A stretch of DNA of 64,000 nt from positions 5,213-69,212 of the forward strand of contig NZ_JANCOC010000001.1 of the NCBI RefSeq assembly GCF_024294905.1, read 5' to 3'. This stretch comes from Rothia gullae (GTDB lineage: Bacteria > Actinomycetota > Actinomycetes > Actinomycetales > Micrococcaceae). Below, in pieces: positions 16,416 through 24,588 of the stretch (the first letter of the stretch is position 1; each line of letters begins with the position of its first letter). The notes under the pieces were generated by a model, which saw only the letters and a list, made by a program, of their open reading frames with translations, did no database searches and was not told the DNA's origin. The translations under genes were made by a program, and so were the position numbers.

Positions 16416-17795
16416 ATGATTTCCCCCGAATTCAACGGAACCCCCAGCACCGAAGAATATCGCGCCTACCTGGCGCTACTGTTGCGCGAAGTCTTTATCG
16501 GTACAGCAGAAACGGTTCCCCTCTACCACGCGGCAGGACGCATCCTCGCCCAAGACGTCACCGCACGCATGGACGTACCCAGCTTCGACAACTCCCAAAT
16601 GGACGGCTACGCCCTCACCGCCGAAGCCGCCGAACGCGAAGACCGCGTCTTCACCGTCGGACGCGAAATCCCCGCCGGCCGACCCCTCCAACGTTCCCGC
16701 TCCTCCGACGACCTGACCTACCCCATCATGACCGGCGCACCCATGCCCAAGGGCTACGACGCCGTCATCCCCGTCGAACAGTCCGAACGCATCGAATACC
16801 CCGACCTACCCGAATCCTTCGGCCGCCCCAGCGAAAAGGTCAAACTCGCCCCCGGCAAGCCCGGACAGTTCGTCCGCCGCCGCGGCGAAGACGTCGTCAC
16901 CGGCCAGGTTCTTGCACGCGCCGGTGAACGCATCACCCCCGCCCTGCTTGGTGCGCTCGCCTCCCAAGGCTATGCGCGCCTGACCGTCGCGGCGGGTCCC
17001 CGCGTGCTCGTGTGCACCGGCGGCGACGAAATCCTCTCCGGCGTTGAAGAAGACGGAAGCGCCACCGCCCAGGAACTCGCTCAGGGCCAGATTTTTGACG
17101 CCAACGGCCCCATGCTCACCGCCATGCTACGCGAAGACGGAGCGGAGGTGCGACGCATCGCTATCTGTGACGATCCTATCGAGCTACTGCACCGCCTCAC
17201 GGCAGAATACGAGAGCTTCAAACCGGACATCATCATCACTTCGGGCGGTATCAGCCACGGTAAATACGAGGTAGTCCGCAACGCCATCGCCAAAGCACAC
17301 GAAGCCGATATTTTGGTGCCCATCTCCTGGTTCGGCCACGTCAGCCAGCAACCCGGCGGCCCCCAGGGCGTGAACCTGCTCGATTTCAAGGGCCACCGCG
17401 TGCCCATGATTTCCTTCCCCGGCAACCCGGTGAGCACCCTCATCTCGTACGCGTTGATTCTGCGCCCCTACCTGCGTGCCGGCGGCCCCTACGGCGTGCC
17501 CTACGCGGTCGCCTCCGAACAAGCAAGCCTGAATAACGCACCGCGAGGCGTGCTTGTCACCGAAACCCCGCTCACCGCACCGGCGGCCAAGCGCCAGTTC
17601 CTGCGCGGCACCCTCGCCATGGTCGAGGCGGAACCCGGAACCTACCGGGTGGAGCTCTACCCGGACATCCTCTCAGGCTCGCACCTGCTGCACCGCGCCG
17701 CCCAGGCAGATGTGCTCATCGAGCTGGCACCCGGAACCACCTACACCGGGGGAGATGCAGTACCCTACCACCGCATTCGCCTCACCGATAACTAA
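16416..17795 (+). CDS. moeA: Molybdopterin molybdenumtransferase MoeA, paralogue 2
   Basis: A 459-residue MoeA with canonical motifs: FDNSQMDGYAL, PIMTGAPMPKGYDAVIPVEQ, VLVCTGGDEIL, IITSGGISHGKYEVV and MISFPGNPVSTLISYALILRPYL. I start at the ATG 16416 (MISPEFNG), because the in-frame upstream codons lack a binding site. It lies between modB and moaC, so molybdate uptake and insertion are encoded side by side. The other copy (10606-11919) is more divergent at the same motifs, which suggests that this one is the main molybdenum insertase. Confidence 0.92.
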   Translation: MISPEFNGTPSTEEYRAYLALLLREVFIGTAETVPLYHAAGRILAQDVTARMDVPSFDNSQMDGYALTAEAAEREDRVFTVGREIPAGRPLQRSRSSDDLTYPIMTGAPMPKGYDAVIPVEQSERIEYPDLPESFGRPSEKVKLAPGKPGQFVRRRGEDVVTGQVLARAGERITPALLGALASQGYARLTVAAGPRVLVCTGGDEILSGVEEDGSATAQELAQGQIFDANGPMLTAMLREDGAEVRRIAICDDPIELLHRLTAEYESFKPDIIITSGGISHGKYEVVRNAIAKAHEADILVPISWFGHVSQQPGGPQGVNLLDFKGHRVPMISFPGNPVSTLISYALILRPYLRAGGPYGVPYAVASEQASLNNAPRGVLVTETPLTAPAAKRQFLRGTLAMVEAEPGTYRVELYPDILSGSHLLHRAAQADVLIELAPGTTYTGGDAVPYHRIRLTDN

Positions 17796-17814
17796 GCGAA
17801 ACACCCCCGCATTG

Positions 17815-17837
17815 TTCCTTGCTTAAACGACAAGGAA
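17815..17837 (+). other. Small hairpin between moeA and moaC
   Basis: TTCCTTG (17815-17821) and CAAGGAA (17831-17837) form a perfect 7-bp inverted repeat, followed by TAATTG. It could be a weak terminator or a processing site. Confidence 0.3.
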
Positions 17838-17903
17838 TAATTGAGACTCACACTAAGTAACGATTCGCGGCAGAAGAATACCGCGCAGAAGCCAGGAGAA
17901 ACG

Positions 17904-18404
17904 ATGACCTCTACCTCGCAGCCCAACCAGGAACTGACCCACGTGCGCGCCGACGGCTCAGCACACATGGTGGACGTTACGGAGAAGTCGGTCACCACCC
18001 GCACCGCCCTGGCTGAGGCGACCGTGCGCACCCGCGAAGACGTGATCGCCATGATTTTTGACGCTGACCTGCCCAAAGGTGACGCGCTTCCGGTCGCACG
18101 TGTTGCCGGCATCATGGGCGCTAAGCGCACCCCGGAAATCATTCCCCTCTGCCACCCGCTGCCCCTGGGTAAGATCACGGTGGACTTTGAGCGCGGCACC
18201 GACTTCGTGCGTATTGAGGCGTCCGTGAAGACCCGCGGCGTCACCGGCGTAGAGATGGAGGCGCTCACCGCCGTCTCCTCGGCGGCACTGACCGTTTTCG
18301 ATATGATCAAGGCAGTCGATAAGTACGCCGTCATTACCGATATCCGTGTTCTGGAGAAGAGCGGCGGCAAGTCCGGCGAATGGTCCGTCCGCGAGGACTC
18401 CTAA
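17904..18404 (+). CDS. moaC: Cyclic pyranopterin monophosphate synthase MoaC
   Basis: MoaC rearranges the MoaA product into cyclic pyranopterin monophosphate. The 166-residue protein carries the active-site signatures MVDVTEKSVTTRTA, IPLCHPLPLGKI and GVTGVEMEALTAVS. The ATG at 17904 follows AGGAG after about six bases; the frame is open further upstream but without a binding site. It heads the tight series moaC-mogA-moaE. Confidence 0.96.
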   Translation: MTSTSQPNQELTHVRADGSAHMVDVTEKSVTTRTALAEATVRTREDVIAMIFDADLPKGDALPVARVAGIMGAKRTPEIIPLCHPLPLGKITVDFERGTDFVRIEASVKTRGVTGVEMEALTAVSSAALTVFDMIKAVDKYAVITDIRVLEKSGGKSGEWSVREDS

Positions 18405-18454
18405 GCTACGGCGGCGCACCACCGTCACCTGATAGATACAGAAAAGGAAAGCCC

Positions 18455-18973
18455 ATGAGTAGCGAAGACTACACCATGCCGGAGAATCTCACCGGCCTGG
18501 TTATTGTCGCCTCCACCCGCGCAGCCCGCGGCGTGTACGAGGATAAGTCCGGCCCCATCGCCGTGGAGTGGTTGCGCTCGCACGGCTTCGACACCCCCGA
18601 TGCCGTGGTCATTGAAGACCGCGATATTGTCGAGTACTTCAACACCCTGGTGACCGAAGGTAAGAAGAACGGTAACCTGCCGACCTTCATCTTGACCAGT
18701 GGCGGTACCGGTCTGAACTCTGACGACCAGACCGTGGAGGCGGTTCGCCCCCACCTGGACAAGGAAGTTCCCGGCATTATGCATGCCTTCTGGATGAACG
18801 GTCTGGAGAACGTTCCCGCGGCGGTGCTTTCACGCGGCGTGGCGGGCGTCATTGACCGCACCTTCGTGATGACCTTGCCCGGTTCGCGCGGTGGCGTGAA
18901 GGACGGCGTGGCGACCCTCGACCCGCTTGTTGAGCACATTTGCCGTCAGATGGAGGACTACCATGACCACTAA
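18455..18973 (+). CDS. mogA: Molybdopterin adenylyltransferase MogA/MoaB-type
   Basis: This enzyme adenylylates molybdopterin before MoeA inserts molybdenum. The 172-residue product has the MogA/MoaB landmarks VIVASTRAARGVYEDKSGP, FILTSGGTGLNSDDQT and MTLPGSRGGVKDGVATLDPLVEHI. AAAGGAAA lies before the ATG at 18455. Its end overlaps the moaE start by 11 bases. MogA and MoaB are hard to separate by sequence; the function is the same step. Confidence 0.93.
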   Translation: MSSEDYTMPENLTGLVIVASTRAARGVYEDKSGPIAVEWLRSHGFDTPDAVVIEDRDIVEYFNTLVTEGKKNGNLPTFILTSGGTGLNSDDQTVEAVRPHLDKEVPGIMHAFWMNGLENVPAAVLSRGVAGVIDRTFVMTLPGSRGGVKDGVATLDPLVEHICRQMEDYHDH

Positions 18974-19469
18974 GCCGCAGAACGAAGAATCCCTGGACCA
19001 TTCGGGCGCGCACGGTGCTGAGCCGAGCGGCTCGACCGTGGTGTTCACCGATATTACGGAGGCGCCCCTGGAGCCGCTGTACGCGGCGGCTAAGGCTGAG
19101 GTCATGACTGACGCCATGGGTGCCCTGGTAATTTTTGACGGTATTGTGCGTAACCATGATCACGGTAGCGCGGTGCGCGGACTGTCCTATAGCGCGCATC
19201 CGCAAGCTCGTGAGTATATTGCGGAGGTTGCCGCCGAGGTTGCTGCTGAGCTGGACGGTGTGCGTCTGTGGGCAGTGCATCGTGTGGGTCCGATTGCTAT
19301 TGGTGAGTCGGCTCTGACCGTGATGGCGGCGGCTGCTCATCGTGGCCGCGCGTTTGATGCCTGTGAGCTGGTGGCTGACCGGGTGAAGGCTCGTGTGCCG
19401 ATTTGGAAGGAACAGGAACTGCTCGATGGAAGCATCGAGTGGGTTGGTGTGGACACTTCGCCCGCTTAG
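18963..19469 (+). CDS. moaE: Molybdopterin synthase catalytic subunit MoaE
   Basis: MoaE, with thiocarboxylated MoaD, puts the two sulfurs into molybdopterin. The 168-residue product shows ALVIFDGIVRNHDHG, RVGPIAIGE and the substrate-binding RVKARVPIWKEQEL. There is an N-terminal extension of about 30 polar residues before the conserved fold. It overlaps mogA by 11 bases and is followed by a terminator. Confidence 0.95.
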   Translation: MTTKPQNEESLDHSGAHGAEPSGSTVVFTDITEAPLEPLYAAAKAEVMTDAMGALVIFDGIVRNHDHGSAVRGLSYSAHPQAREYIAEVAAEVAAELDGVRLWAVHRVGPIAIGESALTVMAAAAHRGRAFDACELVADRVKARVPIWKEQELLDGSIEWVGVDTSPA

Positions 19470-19497
19470 CCTTCTGAATATTCCGATATCTCTATAT

Positions 19498-19531
19498 AAG
19501 CCTGTCAGGGGGAATTCTCTCGGGCAGGCTT
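19498..19531 (+). terminator. Terminator after moaE
   Basis: AAGCCTG (19498-19504) pairs with CAGGCTT (19525-19531), followed by ATTCTCCTT. The T-run is imperfect. Confidence 0.6.
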
Positions 19532-19596
19532 ATTCTCCTTGACGCTTGGCTCCCTAAAATTCAAGCCATCTCTACTACTTGATGCGAGGAACCCCT

Positions 19597-20790
19597 ATGT
19601 CTTCTCACACCTCTCGTAGCGCGAGCGAGCTCTCTGCCGCTGAGCGTGCGTTCTACTCTCGTCAGCTGATTCTGCCCGAAATGGGTTACGAGGCTCAGCT
19701 GGCGCTCAAGGGCGCACGCGTGGTGGTGTTGGGTGCTGGTGGTTTGGGTGCTCCGGCGCTGCTGTATCTGGCGGGTGCCGGGGTTGGTCAGATTGTGGTG
19801 GTTGATGATGACGTCGTGGATGCTTCGAATCTGCACCGCCAGGTGATTCATACGCACGCCAGGGTGAGTAATTCTAAGGCTGAGTCTGCAGCAGAGTCTT
19901 TGCGCTCGCTGAATCCTTTTATTGAGGTTGTGCCCGTGCGTGAGCGTTTGACGGAGGCGAACGTTGATGAGCTATTGTCTGGTGCTGATTTGGTGCTGGA
20001 TGGTAGCGATAATTTCGAGTCGCGTTATGTGGTGTCGGCGGCGGCTGCGCGTGCTGGGATTGCGCATGTGTGGGCTGCGATTCTTGGTTTTGATGCGCAG
20101 CTGAGTGTGTTTTGGGCTGGTCGCGGTCCGGTGTATGAGGATTTGTACCCTCATGCTCCAGCTGCCGGTAGCGTGCCGTCGTGTAGTACTGCTGGCGTGG
20201 TGGGTGCTATGGCTGGCGTGGTGGGCGCTGCGATGGCCATGGAGGCGGTGAAACTGCTGACTGGGGTGGGGGAGCCTCTCATGGGTGAGGTTGGCCTATA
20301 TTCGGCATTAAGCGGAAGGTGGGAATATATACCTCTTGTAGCTAGCGTGCAAGCTGTACCTAAGAAAAGTGCTGTTTTGCCCGAAGAAACGAGTCATAAG
20401 CCCAAAAATCATGTAACAATTCGTAATATTTCTCAGGATTTTGCAAGCTCTTCTGCCGACTCGAAGCCCCGCTCGATGAGCGCTCAGGACCTTAAAAAGG
20501 TGTCATCGGGTGAAAATATTGCCCTTTTGGATGTCCGTGAGCAGGTGGAATTCAATGCCTTTGCGATTGACGGTGCTATTAATCTGCCCCTCACTGAACT
20601 GCTTGAAGCGGCTCGAAATGGCTCTCTCAAAGCCCTGATTGAGCGTAAAATCCCCACAAACGCCCAGAAAATCGTTATTTACTGCACCGGATACACCCGA
20701 ACGGTTGAGGCGGCTCGTGAAATAGTGCCCCTGGAGGAGCGTTCTGTGTACATGCTTGAGGGTGGAATTTCCGCCTGGCTTACGGTCTAA
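19597..20790 (+). CDS. moeB: MoeB/MoeZ-like adenylyltransferase-rhodanese fusion
   Basis: A 397-residue E1-like enzyme that activates the MoaD C-terminus and probably delivers sulfur. Residues about 20-245 are the ThiF/MoeB domain with the ATP loop VVLGAGGLGAPALLYLAGAG, the DDD/DNF region LVLDGSDNFESRY and the Cys-containing VPSCSTAGVVG. Residues about 285-397 are a rhodanese domain with active-site Cys in YCTGYTRT. The CxxC zinc pairs usual in MoeB are absent. The start at 19597 has GAGGA seven bases upstream. The linker and rhodanese part (from about 20290) are visibly richer in A+T than the first half. ThiF-like sulfur carriers other than MoaD may also be partners. Confidence 0.9.
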   Translation: MSSHTSRSASELSAAERAFYSRQLILPEMGYEAQLALKGARVVVLGAGGLGAPALLYLAGAGVGQIVVVDDDVVDASNLHRQVIHTHARVSNSKAESAAESLRSLNPFIEVVPVRERLTEANVDELLSGADLVLDGSDNFESRYVVSAAAARAGIAHVWAAILGFDAQLSVFWAGRGPVYEDLYPHAPAAGSVPSCSTAGVVGAMAGVVGAAMAMEAVKLLTGVGEPLMGEVGLYSALSGRWEYIPLVASVQAVPKKSAVLPEETSHKPKNHVTIRNISQDFASSSADSKPRSMSAQDLKKVSSGENIALLDVREQVEFNAFAIDGAINLPLTELLEAARNGSLKALIERKIPTNAQKIVIYCTGYTRTVEAAREIVPLEERSVYMLEGGISAWLTV

Positions 20791-20811
20791 AATACCCTTA
20801 TTTTGCACGAA

Positions 20812-20861
20812 TTAGGCAAGGTTTTTATCTCGTATTTTCCATGCCAAATTTCCGATATATT
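20812..20861 (+). promoter_or_regulatory. narG promoter region: -10 TATATT, with an iron-box-like half-site upstream
   Basis: TATATT (20856-20861) lies seven bases before the narG ATG at 20869, so transcription probably starts at the start codon. No ribosome binding site is present. Upstream, TTAGGCAAGGTT (20812-20823) matches the left part of a DtxR/IdeR-type box and is identical, on the opposite strand, to part of the box before the surface protein gene at 60962-60980. Confidence 0.45.
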
Positions 20862-20868
20862 GGGCAGT

Positions 20869-23800
20869 ATGGAACAAGCATCACAGATTAAGGGCCCGGA
20901 CGGCCCCCTTACCGATCAGCTGATCAAGTTCGGTAAGTTCTTCTCCCGCTGGGATGAGACTGAAGACGGCCGCGCCGTCTTCCGTGAAGGCGGCCGCGAA
21001 GGTGACGCCTTCTACCGCGACCGTTGGAGCCACGATAAGGAAGTTCGCTCTACCCACGGCGTGAACTGCACCGGCTCCTGCTCCTGGAAGGTGTACGTCA
21101 AGGACGGCATTATCACCTGGGAAGCACAGGAAACCGACTACCCCTCGGTTGGTCCCGACCGCCCCGAGTACGAGCCCCGTGGTTGCCCTCGCGGTGCATC
21201 ATTCTCGTGGTACACCTACTCTCCCACTCGCGTTAAGTACCCCTATGTTCGCGGTCTCCTGCTGGAGATGTACCGCGAAGCGAAGGCAATCCACAACGAT
21301 CCCGTGGACGCCTTCCACTCCATCGTGTCCGACCCCGCCAAGCGTGCACGCTACGTGAACGCACGCGGTAAGGGTGGTCTGGTGCGCTCGACCTGGGCTG
21401 AGGCTCTCGAGCTGATGGCGGCTGCTCACGTGCACACCATCAAGTACTACGGTCCCGACCGTAACACCGGCTTCACCCCGATTCCGGCAATGTCCATGGT
21501 GTCCTTCAGTGCGGGTGTTCGCTACGTCCAGCTGATGGGCGGCGTCATGACCAGCTTCTACGACTGGTATGCTGACCTTCCCGTGGCTTCCCCGCAGGTC
21601 TTCGGTGACCAGACCGACGTTCCCGAGTCTGGCGACTGGTGGGACGCTGCATACCTCATCATGTGGGGTGCAAACGTTCCGCTGACCCGTACCCCGGACG
21701 CTCACTGGGTCTCTGAGGTCCGCTACCGCGGTACCAAGGTCGTCACCGTGAGCCCCGACTACGCTGACAACACCAAGTTCGCTGACGAGTGGCTGCCCGC
21801 CCAGGCAGGTACCGACGCGGCACTGGCTATGGCAATGGGCCACGTCATCCTTAAGGAGAACTACGTTGACCAGCGTGTCGAGTTCTTCGAGGACTTCTCC
21901 CTGACCTACACCGACCTTCCCTTCTTGGTCACCCTGGAAACCCGCGAAGACGGTGTTAAGGTTCCCTCCAAGTTCCTGACCGCTGCAAAGCTCGCTGGCG
22001 AGGCTGAGCAGCCGAACGCTGACTTCAAGCCCGTCCTGATGGACCGCGAGACCGGTGAGGTCTTCGTTCCCAACGGCACCATGGGTCACCGTTACGCTCA
22101 GGAAGATCAGGGCAAGTGGAACCTGGACCTGCAGGGTCGTAAGCCGATTCTGTCGATTCGCGACCTGCCCCAGGGCCAGACTGCAGCTGCAGAGATTAAG
22201 ATGCCGACCTTCGACAACCCGAAGGGCCATGGCGACGTCATTACCCGCGGCGTGCCCGTAGCCTACGTTGAAGGCCACGAAGTCACCACCGTCTTCGATA
22301 TCATGCTGGCACAGTACGGTGTGGGTCGTGAGGGCCTGCCCGGTACTTGGGCTAAGGACTACGAGGACTGGAACGTTCAGAACACCCCGGCATGGCAGGA
22401 GCAGATTACTTCTGTCCCCGCCGAGGCTGTTATCCGCGTTGCCCGCGAGTTCGCTAAGAGCGCCCTGGATTCCGGTGGCCGCTCCATGATTATCTTCGGT
22501 GCAGGTATCTGCCAGTGGTACCACGCTGACACCACCTACCGCGCTATTCTCTCCCTGCTGAACCTGACCGGTTGCCAGGGCCGTAATGGTGGCGGTTGGG
22601 CTCACTACGTGGGCCAGGAGAAGGCACGTCCGCTGACCGGTCTGACCAACATTGCGAACGCTCTGGACTGGAGCCGCCCGCCGCGTCACATGATTGGTAC
22701 CGGCTTCTGGTACATGCACACTGACCAGTTCCGTCAGGATGCATACTCCACCGATTACCTGCAGTCCCCGCTGGCTAAGGGCGAGCTGCGTGACGTTCAC
22801 ACTGCTGACGTTGTGGCACGTTCTACCCGTATGGGCTGGATGCCGTTCTACCCGCAGTTCCCCGAGAACTCGCTGGACTTGGCTGATAAGGCAGAGCAGG
22901 CAGTGGCACGCGGCGAGGCTTCCTCGAATGCGGACTACATTGCGCAGCGCCTGAACTCCGGTGACTTGGAGTTCTCCGTTGAGGACGTTGACAACCCCAT
23001 CAACTGGCCTCGTACCCTGACCCTGTGGCGTTCGAACCTGTTCGGTTCCTCCGCTAAGGGTGAGAGCTACTTCCTGAAGCACCTGGTCGGTAGCATGGAC
23101 AACGTCCAGGGCTCCGATTCGGAGAAGCTGCCGAACGAAGTGAAGTGGGTTGATGAGGCACCTCAGGGCAAGCTGGATCTGCTGGTCACCTCGGACTTCC
23201 GTATGACCTCCACGACCCTGCTGTCTGACATCGTTCTGCCGACTGCAACCTGGTACGAGAAGCACGATATCTCCTCGACCGATATGCACCCGTTCCTGCA
23301 CGCATTCTCCCCGGCAATTGACCCGCCGTGGGAGGCAAAGACCGACCACGAGACCTTCAAGGCACTGGCATACGAGTTCACTCGCCTGGCTAAGAAGCAC
23401 CTCGGCGTTCGTAAGGACATCGTTTCGGTCCCGCTGCTGCACGACACCCCCGGCCAGATTGCTCAGCCCGGCGGTCACGCACCCGACTGGAAGAACACCC
23501 CCGGTATGGTGGGTGTGCCCGGCAAGAATATGCCGAACTTCGTCACCGTCGAGCGTGACTACGGCGCACTGTACGACATGTACACCACCGTTGGCCCGCT
23601 GTTCGACAAGCTCGGTGCTACCACCAAGTTCATCACCTATGACCTGAAGGACGAAGTCGCGAAGATGGCTAAGGAATTCGGTGTGATGGACTCCGGTAAG
23701 GGCGCAGGTCGTCCGGCACTGGACACCGATGTGAAGATTGCCGAATCCATCATGATGATTTCGGGTACCTCTAACGGTGAGGTTGCTATCAAGGGCTTCA

Positions 23801-24588
23801 AGGAGCTCGAGAAGCAGACCGGTCTGCACCTGATGGACCTGGCAGAAGGTAACGAGGAACGTCGTATCACCTTCCCCATGACCCAGGCCGCACCGCAGCC
23901 CGTGATGACCTCCCCCGAGTGGTCCGGTTCGGAGACCGGCGGTCGCCGTTACGCTCCGTTCACCGTCAACATCGAGAAGAAGAAGCCGTTCCACACCCTG
24001 ACCGGCCGTATGCACTTCTTCCTCGACCACGACTGGATGCACGAAATGGGCGAGGCTCTGCCGATTTACCGTCCGCCGCTGGACATGACCGGCCTGTACA
24101 ACGAGCCCGAGCTCGGTACTACCGATGGTGTTTCGGTTGCTGTCCGCTACCTGACCCCGCACAACAAGTGGGCAATTCACTCGCAGTACTTCGACAACCA
24201 CTACATGCTCAGCATGTTCCGTGGTGGCCCGACTGCGTGGATGAGCCCGCAGGACGCTGAGAAGATTGGCGTCAAGGATGGCGAGTGGATTGAGTGTGTG
24301 AACACCAACGGTGTCTTCGTGGGCCGTGCGGTTGTTTCGCACCGTATGCCCGAGGGCGTCTGCTTCGTTTACCACGCTCAGGAGCGTATGGTTAGCCCGA
24401 AGTCTGAAGTCACCGGTAAGCGCGGTGGTATTCACAACTCGGTGACCCGTATTCTTCTGAAGCCCACCCACATGATTGGTGGCTACGCTCACCAGGCGTT
24501 CGCCTTCAACTATCTTGGACCGACCGGTAACCAGCGAGACATCGTCTCGTACATCCGTCGCCGTAAGTCCCAGGAGGTAACTTTCTAA
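20869..24588 (+). CDS. narG: Respiratory nitrate reductase alpha subunit NarG
   Basis: The catalytic subunit of membrane-bound nitrate reductase, 1239 residues as usual. It holds the bis-MGD molybdenum site and the [4Fe-4S] cluster FS0. Visible landmarks are the N-terminal cluster region (STHGVNCTGSCSWKVYV, EPRGCPRGASFSW) and SFYDWYADLPVASPQ, whose Asp is the molybdenum ligand in NarG. It faces the cytoplasm and reduces nitrate to nitrite. The start at 20869 is chosen from the conserved N-terminus (DGPLTDQLIKFGKFF); the mRNA may be leaderless. narH overlaps its stop. Confidence 0.97.
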   Translation: MEQASQIKGPDGPLTDQLIKFGKFFSRWDETEDGRAVFREGGREGDAFYRDRWSHDKEVRSTHGVNCTGSCSWKVYVKDGIITWEAQETDYPSVGPDRPEYEPRGCPRGASFSWYTYSPTRVKYPYVRGLLLEMYREAKAIHNDPVDAFHSIVSDPAKRARYVNARGKGGLVRSTWAEALELMAAAHVHTIKYYGPDRNTGFTPIPAMSMVSFSAGVRYVQLMGGVMTSFYDWYADLPVASPQVFGDQTDVPESGDWWDAAYLIMWGANVPLTRTPDAHWVSEVRYRGTKVVTVSPDYADNTKFADEWLPAQAGTDAALAMAMGHVILKENYVDQRVEFFEDFSLTYTDLPFLVTLETREDGVKVPSKFLTAAKLAGEAEQPNADFKPVLMDRETGEVFVPNGTMGHRYAQEDQGKWNLDLQGRKPILSIRDLPQGQTAAAEIKMPTFDNPKGHGDVITRGVPVAYVEGHEVTTVFDIMLAQYGVGREGLPGTWAKDYEDWNVQNTPAWQEQITSVPAEAVIRVAREFAKSALDSGGRSMIIFGAGICQWYHADTTYRAILSLLNLTGCQGRNGGGWAHYVGQEKARPLTGLTNIANALDWSRPPRHMIGTGFWYMHTDQFRQDAYSTDYLQSPLAKGELRDVHTADVVARSTRMGWMPFYPQFPENSLDLADKAEQAVARGEASSNADYIAQRLNSGDLEFSVEDVDNPINWPRTLTLWRSNLFGSSAKGESYFLKHLVGSMDNVQGSDSEKLPNEVKWVDEAPQGKLDLLVTSDFRMTSTTLLSDIVLPTATWYEKHDISSTDMHPFLHAFSPAIDPPWEAKTDHETFKALAYEFTRLAKKHLGVRKDIVSVPLLHDTPGQIAQPGGHAPDWKNTPGMVGVPGKNMPNFVTVERDYGALYDMYTTVGPLFDKLGATTKFITYDLKDEVAKMAKEFGVMDSGKGAGRPALDTDVKIAESIMMISGTSNGEVAIKGFKELEKQTGLHLMDLAEGNEERRITFPMTQAAPQPVMTSPEWSGSETGGRRYAPFTVNIEKKKPFHTLTGRMHFFLDHDWMHEMGEALPIYRPPLDMTGLYNEPELGTTDGVSVAVRYLTPHNKWAIHSQYFDNHYMLSMFRGGPTAWMSPQDAEKIGVKDGEWIECVNTNGVFVGRAVVSHRMPEGVCFVYHAQERMVSPKSEVTGKRGGIHNSVTRILLKPTHMIGGYAHQAFAFNYLGPTGNQRDIVSYIRRRKSQEVTF

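Noticed and set aside
21199..24492. A 1097-codon open frame on the minus strand inside narG.
   Set aside because: It is the antisense mirror of a G+C-biased gene that rarely uses codons whose complement is a stop; the protein is low-complexity and has no start signal. Similar antisense frames in narH (24585-27074), gcvP (28957-32238), rpoB (35575-38457), rpoC (40095-42515) and sdaA (33737-35275) were rejected for the same reason.
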